Assembly: GCA_016718035.1 (NCBI GenBank)
Contig: JADKEK010000002.1
Location: 62,001-126,000 of the forward strand
Direction: 5' to 3'
Source of the DNA: Bacteroidota bacterium
Lineage (GTDB): Bacteria; Bacteroidota; Bacteroidia; Chitinophagales; BACL12
DNA: 64,000 nucleotides
Part shown: positions 1 through 8,108 of the stretch, piece by piece
How positions within the stretch are numbered: position 1 is the stretch's first letter
Layout: every line of letters begins with the position of its first letter
Position numbers and translations under genes: made by a program
The notes under the pieces: model-generated
Told to the model about the DNA's origin: nothing
Seen by the model: the letters and a program-made list of their open reading frames with translations, nothing else
Database searches by the model: none

Positions 1-561
1 TTTTTCATCAGGAATAATAAATGCACCCGCAGGAATATTAATAATTGTGCCTTCCTCTCCCATTATTAATGTATCTTTTTGAGGGTTGATGGTAAATACC
101 TGTGAAGGCTCCCTCAATTGTTTCCACAAATCGTTGATGTCCGATTTCGGTACCTGAACTATTTGTTTTTGTTCTGTATAAGTAATAACAATATCTGCAC
201 AACGTTGTCCGTAGTGTAAATCGGTTGTAGCCTCGGGAATTAATTCACCATGCCAGGCTAAACTTATTTTAATATCCGATTTGATTTTAGATTGGAATAA
301 TTCCTTTACAGTTAAGGCTCTTTTATGTGATAAGGCTACATTATAATCTGCCGTTGCAGGCGCATCAGTATAACCATTTATCTGAATACCAGAAGCAGTA
401 ATTCCGGGCTGTGCCATAAATGCAGCTGCCTCCTGAATTATCTGAATATCATCCGCATCGAGCTGATATTCATCATTTTGAAAATAAACACTAAATATTT
501 TTTGTTGACCGTTCGCAGAAAGTACAAATAAAGAAAAAACAAGGTAAACTATTGTTTTCAT
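1..561 (-). CDS. OmpA-like domain protein, C-terminus cut by window edge
   Basis: A minus-strand reading frame runs from an ATG at 559-561 to the left edge without a stop, so only the first 187 residues are present. It starts with a short signal peptide ending near SANGQQ. Residues about 20-130 look like an OmpA/MotB peptidoglycan-binding fold: the INGYTDAPATADYN segment matches the GHTD-type core and is followed by an LSHKRALTV helix like the usual SxxRA motif. The last residues (GTIINIPAGAFIIP) resemble the start of a beta-sandwich domain often found after such regions in Bacteroidota. It is probably periplasmic or outer-membrane anchored. The rest of the protein is not visible. Confidence 0.7.
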   Translation of the reverse strand, partial: MKTIVYLVFSLFVLSANGQQKIFSVYFQNDEYQLDADDIQIIQEAAAFMAQPGITASGIQINGYTDAPATADYNVALSHKRALTVKELFQSKIKSDIKISLAWHGELIPEATTDLHYGQRCADIVITYTEQKQIVQVPKSDINDLWKQLREPSQVFTINPQKDTLIMGEEGTIINIPAGAFIIPDEK

Positions 562-607
562 CTCATGTGTTTGAGGGGAAAACGAAAAATTGTATTGCTT
601 TAGTATT

Positions 608-654
608 TAGCCAAAAACAAAATGGCCGCAACCCAATAAAGGATTGCGGCCAAA
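608..654 (-). terminator. Intrinsic terminator after the outer-membrane protein gene
   Basis: A 9-bp stem (TGGCCGCAA at 623-631 with TTGCGGCCA at 644-652) is followed on the minus strand by a T-rich tail (TTTTGTTTTT). It lies directly downstream of the minus-strand gene that ends at 671. Confidence 0.8.
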
Positions 655-670
655 CCAAACCATAAAAAAA

Positions 671-1378
671 TTAAAACCTGTAACCGATACCTAAAAATCC
701 GGTAACCGTTCTCAAAGCCCTGCTATCTTCCACTATACGATATTGTTCGGGTACGTTGTCGTTAAAAATAGTTTCACCGGCACGTCCAAATGAGATACCT
801 TCAAATGTTACGTGTTCAGCAATATAATCAGGTTGTTGAATTGCCTTAAATCCTAAATTCATATCAACAAACAAATTATTATTTAAACCGAAATCGCGTT
901 TATATCCAAAAGCAGCACCCATACCTGAAATTTGAATATCATAGGTGCGGGTATGAAATATATATTCTTTGTTTTCAATTGTTTCAAAAAACAATTGCGT
1001 AAACAAATCTAAATATGGATAAAAGGTTGTTTCCAACACATCATCCTCGATTTCATGCGCATAAAGTTGAACATGTTCAACCTGCCCTGCAAAACCTGAG
1101 AGTTGCCAATAAAAAACATTTTTTTGATGAACGTTGTTAAAATAAATGCGCATGTTAGGTTCAAGAACAAAACCTGAAGTGGTAAATTTATCTGCATAAA
1201 AATTAGTCTGCACGCCAACAGAAAAATGATTTTCAATTAATAAATCCGCGCGAAGTTTAGCACAATAATTTTCACCTGGCAAAATGGTTCCTGCGCCAAT
1301 AGCCACATCAATTTCTTGAGCAGATAAACTTTTAATAAGGAATAGGATAGAACAAACAGCAATCGTAATTTTTTTCAT
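671..1378 (-). CDS. Putative outer-membrane beta-barrel protein, unknown function
   Basis: The start is placed at the ATG at 1376-1378 because MKKITIAVCSILFLIKSLSAQ is a clean signal peptide; an upstream in-frame ATG at 1414 would add 12 non-signal residues. The mature part has alternating hydrophobic strands and ends in GFLGIGYRF, with the terminal phenylalanine typical of outer-membrane barrels. No enzymatic motif was seen. It has its own terminator downstream and is divergent from the beta-lactamase gene. Its family was not recognised; an outer-membrane location is inferred from composition only. Confidence 0.65.
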   Translation of the reverse strand: MKKITIAVCSILFLIKSLSAQEIDVAIGAGTILPGENYCAKLRADLLIENHFSVGVQTNFYADKFTTSGFVLEPNMRIYFNNVHQKNVFYWQLSGFAGQVEHVQLYAHEIEDDVLETTFYPYLDLFTQLFFETIENKEYIFHTRTYDIQISGMGAAFGYKRDFGLNNNLFVDMNLGFKAIQQPDYIAEHVTFEGISFGRAGETIFNDNVPEQYRIVEDSRALRTVTGFLGIGYRF

Positions 1379-1540
1379 ATCTATGTATTTATGATGCAAA
1401 TGTAGAATTGCCAAAAACTGGTTATACGGGTAAAATAAGAAAGCTCGTATCGGCGTTTATGAATTTCCGCAAAAATGTAGCTTACCCCATTCAGGTTTTG
1501 CGATTTTCCGTAAAAAGAGGGTTTTGCTGGATAAAAAATA

Positions 1541-1548
1541 TACCTTTG
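1541..1548 (+). promoter_or_regulatory. Bacteroidota-type -7 box (TACCTTTG) upstream of bla
   Basis: TACCTTTG fits the TAnnTTTG element and lies 30 nt before the beta-lactamase ATG. No good TTTG was seen at the expected 19-nt spacing, so the -33 element is weak or absent. Confidence 0.4.
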
Positions 1549-1578
1549 TTTAGCTCAATTCCGCTCAAATTCAAGAAC

Positions 1579-2464
1579 ATGAACAAATCCTATTTATTAG
1601 TGCTGTGTTTGGTCATTCAGTTACAGCTGTCAGGACAAACAGATTCTTTAACTGCAACCATATCAGGCATCATCACCGGTAAAAGTGCTGTTGTTGGTGT
1701 TCAGATTACGGAAATAGAAACCGGAGCTTCGGTAACGCTTAATCCGGAATACAAGTATCCATTGATGAGTGTGTTTAAATTACATTTAGGGGTAACTGTT
1801 CTCCACGCCATCGACGAAGGCAAACTCAGTTTTGAACAAGGTGTGCTTATTCAAAAAAAGCGACCTGATGGAAAATACCTGGAGTCCGATTCGGGTGAAA
1901 TATCCTGAAGGCAATGTTACGCTAACCATAAAAGAGCTTTTACAGTATACCATAGCCGGTAGTGATAATAATGGTTGTGATATTTTACTATCATTAATTG
2001 GGGGACCCGTTGTTGTAGAAAATTACATGCATGAAATTGGTGTTAATGCCGTGCAAATTCGTGTAAATGAAAAAGATATGCATCAACATCCCGATACATT
2101 GTATACCAACTGGACAAAATTGGATGCTGCTACATCGTTATTACAATTAATGTATTCCGGTAAAATTTTGAAAGCAACTACAAACAAGTTTTTACTGGAA
2201 ACTTTATACGCTACTACTACCGGTCCGTTGCGTTTAAAAGGTCAATTACCTGCAGGAACTGCCGTAGCCCATAAAACCGGAACAGCAGGTGAAGATAATA
2301 ATGGGGTAACGGCAGCAATAAATGACATCGGGATTGTAACATTACCAAATGGCAACCATCTCATTATTTGTGTGTTTGTCCGCAATTCAAAAGAGGCGTT
2401 TGAAACGAATGAAAAAATTATTGCCGATATCAGTTATGCCGCCTGGTTATATTTTAAGCATTAG
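1579..2464 (+). pseudogene. bla: Class A beta-lactamase (subclass A2, PER-like), frame broken at an A run
   Basis: Two overlapping frames together encode one class A serine beta-lactamase of about 295 residues. The first frame (from ATG 1579) carries the signal peptide and the SVFK active-site motif; the second carries SDN (GSDNNGCD), the E166 region (VNEKDMHQHP) and KTG (AHKTGTAG). The ANEAQMH-like and TTTGPxRLKG context resembles PER/CepA-type A2 enzymes. The frames join at a run of seven A at 1853-1859: six A would give a continuous QKSDLMENTWSP sequence, whereas as written frame 1 stops at 1906-1908. All catalytic motifs are otherwise intact. The break may be an assembly indel, recent inactivation or a slippage site. 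Alternative: two real proteins, which is unlikely because neither would hold all motifs. Confidence 0.85.
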
Positions 2465-2509
2465 TAAATCTGCCTATTTTTTCGTTACTTTAGTAAATAA
2501 CTACATTGT

Positions 2510-2899
2510 ATGGCAGTTGTTCGATTAACCACTTGTTACGACCATTTCGAATCACATCGAATAGTTGATGTATTGGAAAGTGAAGGCATTCAATGTTTTG
2601 TCACCAACGAAAACTTCACCACATTGTTACCCATTTATAACGGCATGTTAGGTTCGGGTATTCAAGTTATGATTGATGAAACCGATTTGGAAAAAGCACA
2701 GGTATTACTTGAAGAAATACAGCCAAAAGAAAATTTAGTTTGTCCCTATTGCGAATCTAAAAATATAGCATTCGGTTTAGGTGTTGAACGAAATATTAAA
2801 ATTGCACAAATAGTTACCTCTTTAATAACTTTGGTTCCAATGGGCAGAAATACCTTTACCTATTATTGTAAAGATTGTAAAAAAGATTTTAAGATTTAA
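2510..2899 (+). CDS. DUF2007 domain protein with C-terminal zinc ribbon
   Basis: A 129-residue cytosolic protein. Residues 1-72 match the DUF2007 (putative signal-transducing) pattern: a small alpha/beta domain with a DHFESHRIVDVLESEGI helix and VMIDETDLEKAQVLLEE near its end. Residues about 80-127 hold two cysteine pairs, CPYC and CKDC, which likely bind zinc as a ribbon. The family has no firmly known function; in Bacteroidota it is common and usually single. It follows the beta-lactamase by 45 bp and may or may not be co-transcribed with it. Confidence 0.75.
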   Translation: MAVVRLTTCYDHFESHRIVDVLESEGIQCFVTNENFTTLLPIYNGMLGSGIQVMIDETDLEKAQVLLEEIQPKENLVCPYCESKNIAFGLGVERNIKIAQIVTSLITLVPMGRNTFTYYCKDCKKDFKI

Positions 2900-3046
2900 C
2901 GCTTTCAATTCCTGATAAATAGTAAAACTGTTTTACCATACGCCTGATACGAAATGGCTGAGTACAAGAGGTAATTTGAATAAAAAAATATCTGCTCTTG
3001 CTAAAATTAAAAACCGTATTTTGGAGCAAATTTTTAAAAAAGCTCC

Positions 3047-3658
3047 ATGGAACGACGTAAGTTTTTACTAAATGCAGGTATTTTTTCAGCATTCGCCGGT
3101 GTTACACAAAATAGTTTTGCAACCTTAAACATTGAAGATAAATCGAATTTACAGCCGTTTCTTCTTCCGGCAACAGCTCCGCTTGAACATAATGATGGAA
3201 TGGCTGTAAAAGTTTGGGTGCGTTCAGCAATGACAGGTGGCATATATTCCAATATTGAATGTGCAGTTGCACCCAAAAAAATGGGCCCACCACCACACTG
3301 GCATATTGCGCTTGATGAATTAATGTATGTAGCTGAAGGAACTGCCAGTATTTTAATTGGTGATGATGTTGTAGAGGTGCAGGCCGGTGGATGGCATTTA
3401 CGTCCCAGAGGTATTCAGCATACATTTTGGAATGCATCAGACAAACCTTTACGTTTTTACGATATGTATTTTAACCAACCATTTGAAGAATACCTGGAGC
3501 AAATTTTCCATAAATTAACTGAAGAAAACGGCTATAAAGAAGGTTCGGAATTAAAAAACAATGCCATCAAAAAATTGAATGATGATTTCGGATTAGTGTT
3601 CCCTGCAGATGCATTTGATAAATATAATGACATAAAGAAAAAGTACGATTTAACTTAA
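3047..3658 (+). CDS. Cupin-domain protein with Tat-like signal
   Basis: A 203-residue protein. The N-terminus MERRKFLLNAGIFSAFAG has a twin-arginine-type signal, so export of a folded, metal-loaded protein is likely. Residues about 75-145 form a conserved cupin barrel: GPPPHWHIALDELMYV carries the first metal-binding cluster (H, H, E) and GGWHLRPRGIQHTFWN the second (H). The C-terminal 55 residues are helical. Substrate unknown; cupins of this type include dioxygenases and sugar-binding proteins. It stands alone between the DUF2007 gene and the convergent LysM gene. Confidence 0.75.
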   Translation: MERRKFLLNAGIFSAFAGVTQNSFATLNIEDKSNLQPFLLPATAPLEHNDGMAVKVWVRSAMTGGIYSNIECAVAPKKMGPPPHWHIALDELMYVAEGTASILIGDDVVEVQAGGWHLRPRGIQHTFWNASDKPLRFYDMYFNQPFEEYLEQIFHKLTEENGYKEGSELKNNAIKKLNDDFGLVFPADAFDKYNDIKKKYDLT

Positions 3659-3674
3659 AATTAAATCACAAAAA

Positions 3675-3703
3675 AAAGCGACAAGACACGCCTCATCGCT
3701 TTT
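3675..3703. terminator. Terminator between convergent cupin and LysM genes
   Basis: The stem AAAAGCGA (3675-3682) with TCGCTTTT (3696-3703) has A/T-rich flanks on both sides and could serve either strand in this convergent gap. Confidence 0.6.
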
Positions 3704-3725
3704 CACACTTATTAACGAACAATTT

Positions 3726-4562
3726 TTATTTCATCGCTTTTTCGTCAGGAATGTAGTAAGTAATTTCTACTACAAAACGATTATCTAATACATTTAATCG
3801 CTCTGCTGCCCCTGAACTTAATTTAACAAGTACTTTTTCCTGCACTTCACTTTCACTTAAATTACCAATCACCTTTGCATAAATCGTGCGGTTATTCATC
3901 AAATTACGAATTTTTACAATTGAACCTACAGGTGCTGAATTATGTAAAACATAAAAACGATCACCCGTTGTTTCGAAGGTATTGTTTTCAATCCAGGTAG
4001 CTACACCTTTTTCGGAAGCAGCAATCATTTCACCTGATAAATATTCGGCATATAACTGTGCAAACGATTTTGATTTGTTGTTGTTAGGTGCTGCCGGTTC
4101 TTTGCTTAAATCGGTGTTTGACAAAACGGAAGTACTATTGGTTGATTCAACAGGTTCTTCATTTGAAATTGTTTGCGCTTCTTTCACAATTACTTCCTTA
4201 TTTTCTGTTGCTACTACCGGAGTAATTTTTTCCTGTGTAGGGTAAATCGTTTTTTCTTCCTTTTTTACTACAACAGGTTCAGTGGTAACAGTGGTGGCAG
4301 CAAAATTGGTTGGAACAAAAATTTCCTGACCTGCTTTTAATCCACCCATATCGACACCTGCGTTTACGGCAGCAATGTCTTTAAAAGGCACACCATATTT
4401 TCTGCTCACGGCATAGGCAGTTTCTCCGGCGCTTACACGATATACCATCAGGGTTTTGCCATCCATTACTTTGACACCAACCGAATCGCCCGGAACCGAG
4501 CTGTTTCCTACAACACTCCAAACCCAAATGAGCATGAGTATTAATACACAAATTCTCTTCAT
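3726..4562 (-). CDS. LysM domain protein with RlpA-like C-terminal barrel
   Basis: The start is set at the ATG at 4560-4562, giving the signal peptide MKRICVLILMLIWVWSVVG; an upstream ATG at 4589 is in frame but spoils it. A LysM peptidoglycan-binding domain follows at about residues 38-88 (YRVSAGETAYAVSRKYGVPF to AGQEIFVP). A low-complexity Thr/Glu/Lys linker spans about 90-170. The last 100 residues (GSIVKIRNLMNNRTIYAKVIG, LSSGAAERLNV) resemble the double-psi barrel of RlpA-like proteins. It probably acts in the cell wall; lytic activity is not shown. Divergent from the NfeD gene. Confidence 0.75.
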   Translation of the reverse strand: MKRICVLILMLIWVWSVVGNSSVPGDSVGVKVMDGKTLMVYRVSAGETAYAVSRKYGVPFKDIAAVNAGVDMGGLKAGQEIFVPTNFAATTVTTEPVVVKKEEKTIYPTQEKITPVVATENKEVIVKEAQTISNEEPVESTNSTSVLSNTDLSKEPAAPNNNKSKSFAQLYAEYLSGEMIAASEKGVATWIENNTFETTGDRFYVLHNSAPVGSIVKIRNLMNNRTIYAKVIGNLSESEVQEKVLVKLSSGAAERLNVLDNRFVVEITYYIPDEKAMK

Positions 4563-4661
4563 ATTTTTATCTTGTAAAAGTGCTTCCATAATTAACGCGT
4601 ATTTTTGTGGAGCTATTGTTTATTAACAAATTATTCACATGCAAAAGTAAACCTGTAAATC

Positions 4662-6035
4662 ATGCGTAGAGGCTTATCCAGATTGATTTTATTCACCATT
4701 GTACTCATTAGTGTACTACTATGCACACAGGGCCAAAACCCGGCTGCTGTGGATAAAACACCAACTAACAAGGTCTACTTCTTCGAATTACATGAAGATA
4801 TAGGTCCATCATCAGTGAGAATAGTGGACCGAGCGCTAGAGGAAGCTTTGGCTATGAATGCCGATTACATCGTAATGAGCTTGGATAGTTACGGGGGTTT
4901 GCTCGACGCCGGAGACACCATCCACGTAAAGCTTTTGCGCTGTCCCATACCGGTAATATGTTATGTTACCAACAATGCAGCCAGTGCCGGAGCCCTTATT
5001 GCCATTAGTTGTGATTCCATATATATGTCGCCCTATGCCAAAATCGGTGCTGCCAGTGTAGTAGATGAAACAGGCAATCCGGTTGATGAAAAGTATCAGG
5101 CGTATATGCGTGGAATTATGCGTTCGACCGCAGAGGCTAATAATCGCAACCCCGAAATTGCCGAGGCTATGGTTCAGGGAGGTGGTGCAGTGCCGGGAGT
5201 AATAGATTCGGGCAAAATTTTAACCTTCACTACCAGCGAAGCCATCGCCAATAATTATTGTGAAGGCGAAGTAAATAGTTTAACCGAAGTGCTCAAACTC
5301 GCGAATATCGAAAATGCCACTATTACCGAATACAAGGAAACGGGTATAGACAAGCTCATGGGATTTTTATTAAATCCGGTATTGCGGGGTTTATGTATTA
5401 CGTTTATTTTTCTTGGTATTTATTTCGAATTACAAAGCCCGGGAATTGGTTTTGCATTAGTAATTGCCATTATTGCTGCCTTATTATATTTTGCTCCATT
5501 GTATGTAGAAGGATTAGCAGCCAACTGGGAAATATTATTATTTGTAATCGGGCTCATTTTAATAGCACTCGAAATATTTGTCGTCCCCGGGTTTGGGATA
5601 ACCGGTATATCCGGAATTTTACTCACGTTTATCGGCCTGGTATTAAGCATGGTGAAAAATGTTGGATTTAATTTTGAAATGAGTGGCAATGGTGCCATTA
5701 CCGAAAGTGTATTAGTGGTGCTCAGTTCATTTGTCATTTCGATAGCCGTCATGTTTGCATTTTTTGGTCGTTTCACAAATTCGAAATTATTTAAAACTTT
5801 GTCGCTGCAAACCAGTGAAAATAACAGCGAAGGATATAACTCCACAATATTTTCCGAACCGGCATCAATGAAAGGCAAAACAGGTATTGCTATGAGCGAT
5901 TTAAGACCTTCTGGGAAAATAATGATTGATGGGGAATGGTACGATGGACAAAGCGATGGTGATTATATTATGAAAGGGGCTGAAATAAAAGTAGTAGGCG
6001 TTATGAATGCCTATTTAATTGTAAGGTTAAAATAA
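4662..6035 (+). CDS. NfeD-family membrane-bound serine protease
   Basis: A 457-residue long-form NfeD. After a signal peptide (residues 1-25) comes a ClpP/crotonase-like protease domain to about residue 220. The likely nucleophile is Ser108 in NNAASAGALI and the likely general base Lys144 in DEKYQAYMRG, as in the archaeal 1510-N Ser/Lys protease. Four or five membrane helices follow (about 235-375), then a C-terminal OB-fold NfeD domain (about 395-457). The family works in membrane protein quality control, usually with a stomatin/FloA partner; none is adjacent here. kdsB follows by 16 bp and may be co-transcribed. Confidence 0.9.
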   Translation: MRRGLSRLILFTIVLISVLLCTQGQNPAAVDKTPTNKVYFFELHEDIGPSSVRIVDRALEEALAMNADYIVMSLDSYGGLLDAGDTIHVKLLRCPIPVICYVTNNAASAGALIAISCDSIYMSPYAKIGAASVVDETGNPVDEKYQAYMRGIMRSTAEANNRNPEIAEAMVQGGGAVPGVIDSGKILTFTTSEAIANNYCEGEVNSLTEVLKLANIENATITEYKETGIDKLMGFLLNPVLRGLCITFIFLGIYFELQSPGIGFALVIAIIAALLYFAPLYVEGLAANWEILLFVIGLILIALEIFVVPGFGITGISGILLTFIGLVLSMVKNVGFNFEMSGNGAITESVLVVLSSFVISIAVMFAFFGRFTNSKLFKTLSLQTSENNSEGYNSTIFSEPASMKGKTGIAMSDLRPSGKIMIDGEWYDGQSDGDYIMKGAEIKVVGVMNAYLIVRLK

Positions 6036-6051
6036 TATTTATTTTTACAGC

Positions 6052-6762
6052 ATGAAAATAATTGCGGTAATACCTGCACGATTTGCATCAACACGATTTC
6101 CGGGAAAACCATTAGTGGATATTCAGGGTATGTCGATGATTCAGCGTGTGTATATGCAGGCGAAAAAAGTAGCCGAATTTTCATCCGTAATTGTGGCCAC
6201 TGATGATGAACGTATATTTCATCATGTACAGGCATTTGGTGGTGAAGTTGTGATGACAAGTCCCAACCACATTTCAGGTACCGATCGTATTGGTGAAGTA
6301 TTAAACAGGTTATCTGACTCGCCGGATGTAGTTGTAAATATTCAAGGTGATGAACCTTTTATTCAGCCGGAGCAATTACAATTATTGTTATCCGCATTTC
6401 ATGACCATACCACACAAATTGCCACATTGGTAAAACAAATTACATCACCTGCAGAAATTGAGAACCCCAATTTGGTAAAAGTTGTTTTTAGCAATCACCA
6501 TAAAGCATTATATTTTTCAAGAAGTGTAATTCCGTTTGCTAGAAATGTTTCTTCGCACTACTACAAACATATCGGCATTTATGCTTATCGCGAAGACGTT
6601 TTACATCAACTCACCCAATTATCTCCTACTCCACTTGAACAAGCCGAATCGCTCGAACAACTCCGATGGATGGAAAATGGTTTTAGCATAACCGTAGTGC
6701 CAACTGAAATCGAAACAATTGGCATTGATACACCTGAGGATTTGAATAAAATTTCGGGGTAA
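6052..6762 (+). CDS. kdsB: 3-deoxy-manno-octulosonate cytidylyltransferase
   Basis: CMP-Kdo synthetase, 236 residues, close to the usual 240-250. It activates Kdo with CTP for lipid A core assembly in the cytosol. The N-terminal nucleotide-binding motif IPARFASTRFPGKPL, the VATDDERI segment, the NIQGDEPFI motif and the EQAESLEQLRWMENG region near the C-terminus are all family hallmarks. The gene starts 16 bp after nfeD. Its presence shows that the organism makes a Kdo-containing Gram-negative outer membrane. Confidence 0.95.
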   Translation: MKIIAVIPARFASTRFPGKPLVDIQGMSMIQRVYMQAKKVAEFSSVIVATDDERIFHHVQAFGGEVVMTSPNHISGTDRIGEVLNRLSDSPDVVVNIQGDEPFIQPEQLQLLLSAFHDHTTQIATLVKQITSPAEIENPNLVKVVFSNHHKALYFSRSVIPFARNVSSHYYKHIGIYAYREDVLHQLTQLSPTPLEQAESLEQLRWMENGFSITVVPTEIETIGIDTPEDLNKISG

Positions 6763-6895
6763 CCCTTGAGCCTTTTTAAACACTTGACATTTAATATTTT
6801 TCAACTCTAAACTCCTTATTTTAAAGGATTTTACGCCATTTATTTGTATTTATGACATTTAATAATAACGGCCATTTTGCTTTGTAGCCGTTGTA

Positions 6896-7038
6896 TCCCG
6901 CCGTAATCTTACATCATCAAAGCTGCATCTGCTAGAACTATGCAAACACAAACCCACTAAAGCTCTTGGGTGCAGAAGAGTACTTGATTACTCAGGGTTT
7001 AATCCCGAACCGGCAAATTAACTTTTGCCGGTTTTTTT
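6896..7038 (+). ncRNA. Candidate structured small RNA or structured 3' UTR of kdsB
   Basis: No coding frame is evident between 6763 and 7036, but the sequence folds well and ends in a strong plus-strand terminator. Long-range pairing: CCC (6897-6899) and GTAATC (6903-6908) with GATTAC (6986-6991) and GGG (6995-6997). Nested inside: CTGCA (6923-6927) with TGCAG (6971-6975), and CCCA (6953-6956) with TGGG (6967-6970). The layout of outer stem, open bubble and inner hairpin, then terminator, loosely recalls 6S-type RNAs, but no family was recognised. No convincing promoter box was found upstream, so it may instead be the kdsB 3' UTR. Confidence 0.4.
7008..7038 (+). terminator. Strong intrinsic terminator
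   Basis: A perfect 10-bp stem, AACCGGCAAA (7008-7017) with TTTGCCGGTT (7024-7033), runs into a T tract to 7038 on the plus strand. There is no T tract on the minus strand, so it ends a rightward transcript (kdsB or a small RNA). It reaches the stop codon of the opposing SRPBCC gene. Confidence 0.9.
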
Positions 7039-7486
7039 ATGCTTGTTCTACCAGTTGTTTAATAGCTTGCAGAATCGGATTCCATCCTTCACCATTATTG
7101 GATGATTCATTATAACGTCGTTCACCATCAGCAACTGTTGTATAATCGCCTTGTGTTACGGTGAGTAATGTGGTATTGCCGTTGGCTGCTAATTTATAAG
7201 TTACATGCAGATAATTAGCTACCACATCTTCCATAGTTGAATTAGGATCAAAAACAGAATACTCCAATAAATATGGTGCTTCAATTTTAATAATAAAACC
7301 TTTTACAAAAACCATTTCCTTTCCTTCATAACTTCCTTGCCAAAGCAAAGTACTTCCCTCCTGCCAGTCAGAAACAGTTGCGCAGCCAAACATGTATATT
7401 TTAGTTTTTTCCGGATTTACCAAAGCATCCCAAACAGCTTCAGGTGTTGCTTGTATTTCGATTGTATTTACAATATATTTTTCCAT
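7037..7486 (-). CDS. SRPBCC (AHSA1-like) domain protein
   Basis: A 149-residue START/Bet v1-like protein of the AHSA1 type. It opens with the typical IEIQATPEAVWDALVNPEKT motif and continues with the W-rich strand pattern (WQEGSTLLWQGSYEGKEM) and the C-terminal long helix (GEGWNPILQAIKQLVEQ). Members bind hydrophobic ligands or act as Aha1-like stress proteins; the ligand here is unknown. It is the last gene of a minus-strand run with the YdeI-like and KptA genes (16 bp gap). Confidence 0.85.
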   Translation of the reverse strand: MEKYIVNTIEIQATPEAVWDALVNPEKTKIYMFGCATVSDWQEGSTLLWQGSYEGKEMVFVKGFIIKIEAPYLLEYSVFDPNSTMEDVVANYLHVTYKLAANGNTTLLTVTQGDYTTVADGERRYNESSNNGEGWNPILQAIKQLVEQA

Positions 7487-7502
7487 GTGTCAAAAGTACA
7501 AT

Positions 7503-8108
7503 TTAGCCGGACTTTTTTTGGTATTGATTGGCCTTAATATTTTTTTCAGCCAGCGAAATTGTTTCTACAATACGCTTATTTCTTGTTTCCTCTTTTTTAG
7601 CATTTGAAATCCACTCCAAAATTCCTCTTTGTATCGAACGTGAAAATGTTTTCCAATTTTCAAATGCTACTTTATTCTTTTTGAACAATTTCAGCATATC
7701 ATCGGGAACAATGAGTTTTTCCACTTCATTCAGTGCCTCCCAGGTTCCTGTTGCTTTTGCCAATTCAACCATGGCCATTCCTGCAGGTGCCATTTTACCT
7801 TCCTTTATAAATCGCGCTACCTTTTCTTTATTTACTTTACTCCAATTACTTTTAGGTTTGCGTTTGGTAAAATACTGATAATATGAATCGTCATCTTTTT
7901 TATTGGCAACTGCATCTATCCAACCAAAACACAATGCTTCATCTACTGCTTGGGCATAATTTACTGAAAGAATGCCACTGTCTTTTTTAGCAATAATGAG
8001 CCAAACGGCAGTTTCTTTTACGTGGTTCTTTTCCAGCCATTTACGCCAATCGTTTTGCGATTTAGCTGCTGTAGTAAGCGTACCTTTATATATATTTTTT
8101 CCGTTCAT
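7503..8108 (-). CDS. YdeI/OmpD-associated family protein
   Basis: A 201-residue cytosolic protein of the YdeI family. The diagnostic parts are DWRKWLEKNH, the catalytic-looking block VNYAQAVDEALCFGWIDA, the basic strip YYQYFTKRKPKSNWSKVN and a helical C-terminus with EAKKEETRNKRI-type repeats. Family members are linked to envelope or antimicrobial-peptide resistance in some bacteria, but the biochemical role is not established. Its start codon overlaps the stop of kptA by 4 bp, so the two are very likely translated from one mRNA. Confidence 0.85.
   Translation of the reverse strand: MNGKNIYKGTLTTAAKSQNDWRKWLEKNHVKETAVWLIIAKKDSGILSVNYAQAVDEALCFGWIDAVANKKDDDSYYQYFTKRKPKSNWSKVNKEKVARFIKEGKMAPAGMAMVELAKATGTWEALNEVEKLIVPDDMLKLFKKNKVAFENWKTFSRSIQRGILEWISNAKKEETRNKRIVETISLAEKNIKANQYQKKSG

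Noticed and set aside
1408..1578. Upstream extension of the beta-lactamase to an ATG at 1408
   Set aside because: The first 57 residues do not look like a signal peptide; the ATG at 1579 starts a clean one and follows the promoter-like box.
2889..3437. Minus-strand frames overlapping the cupin gene
   Set aside because: They overlap a clear cupin gene on the other strand and show no recognisable family.
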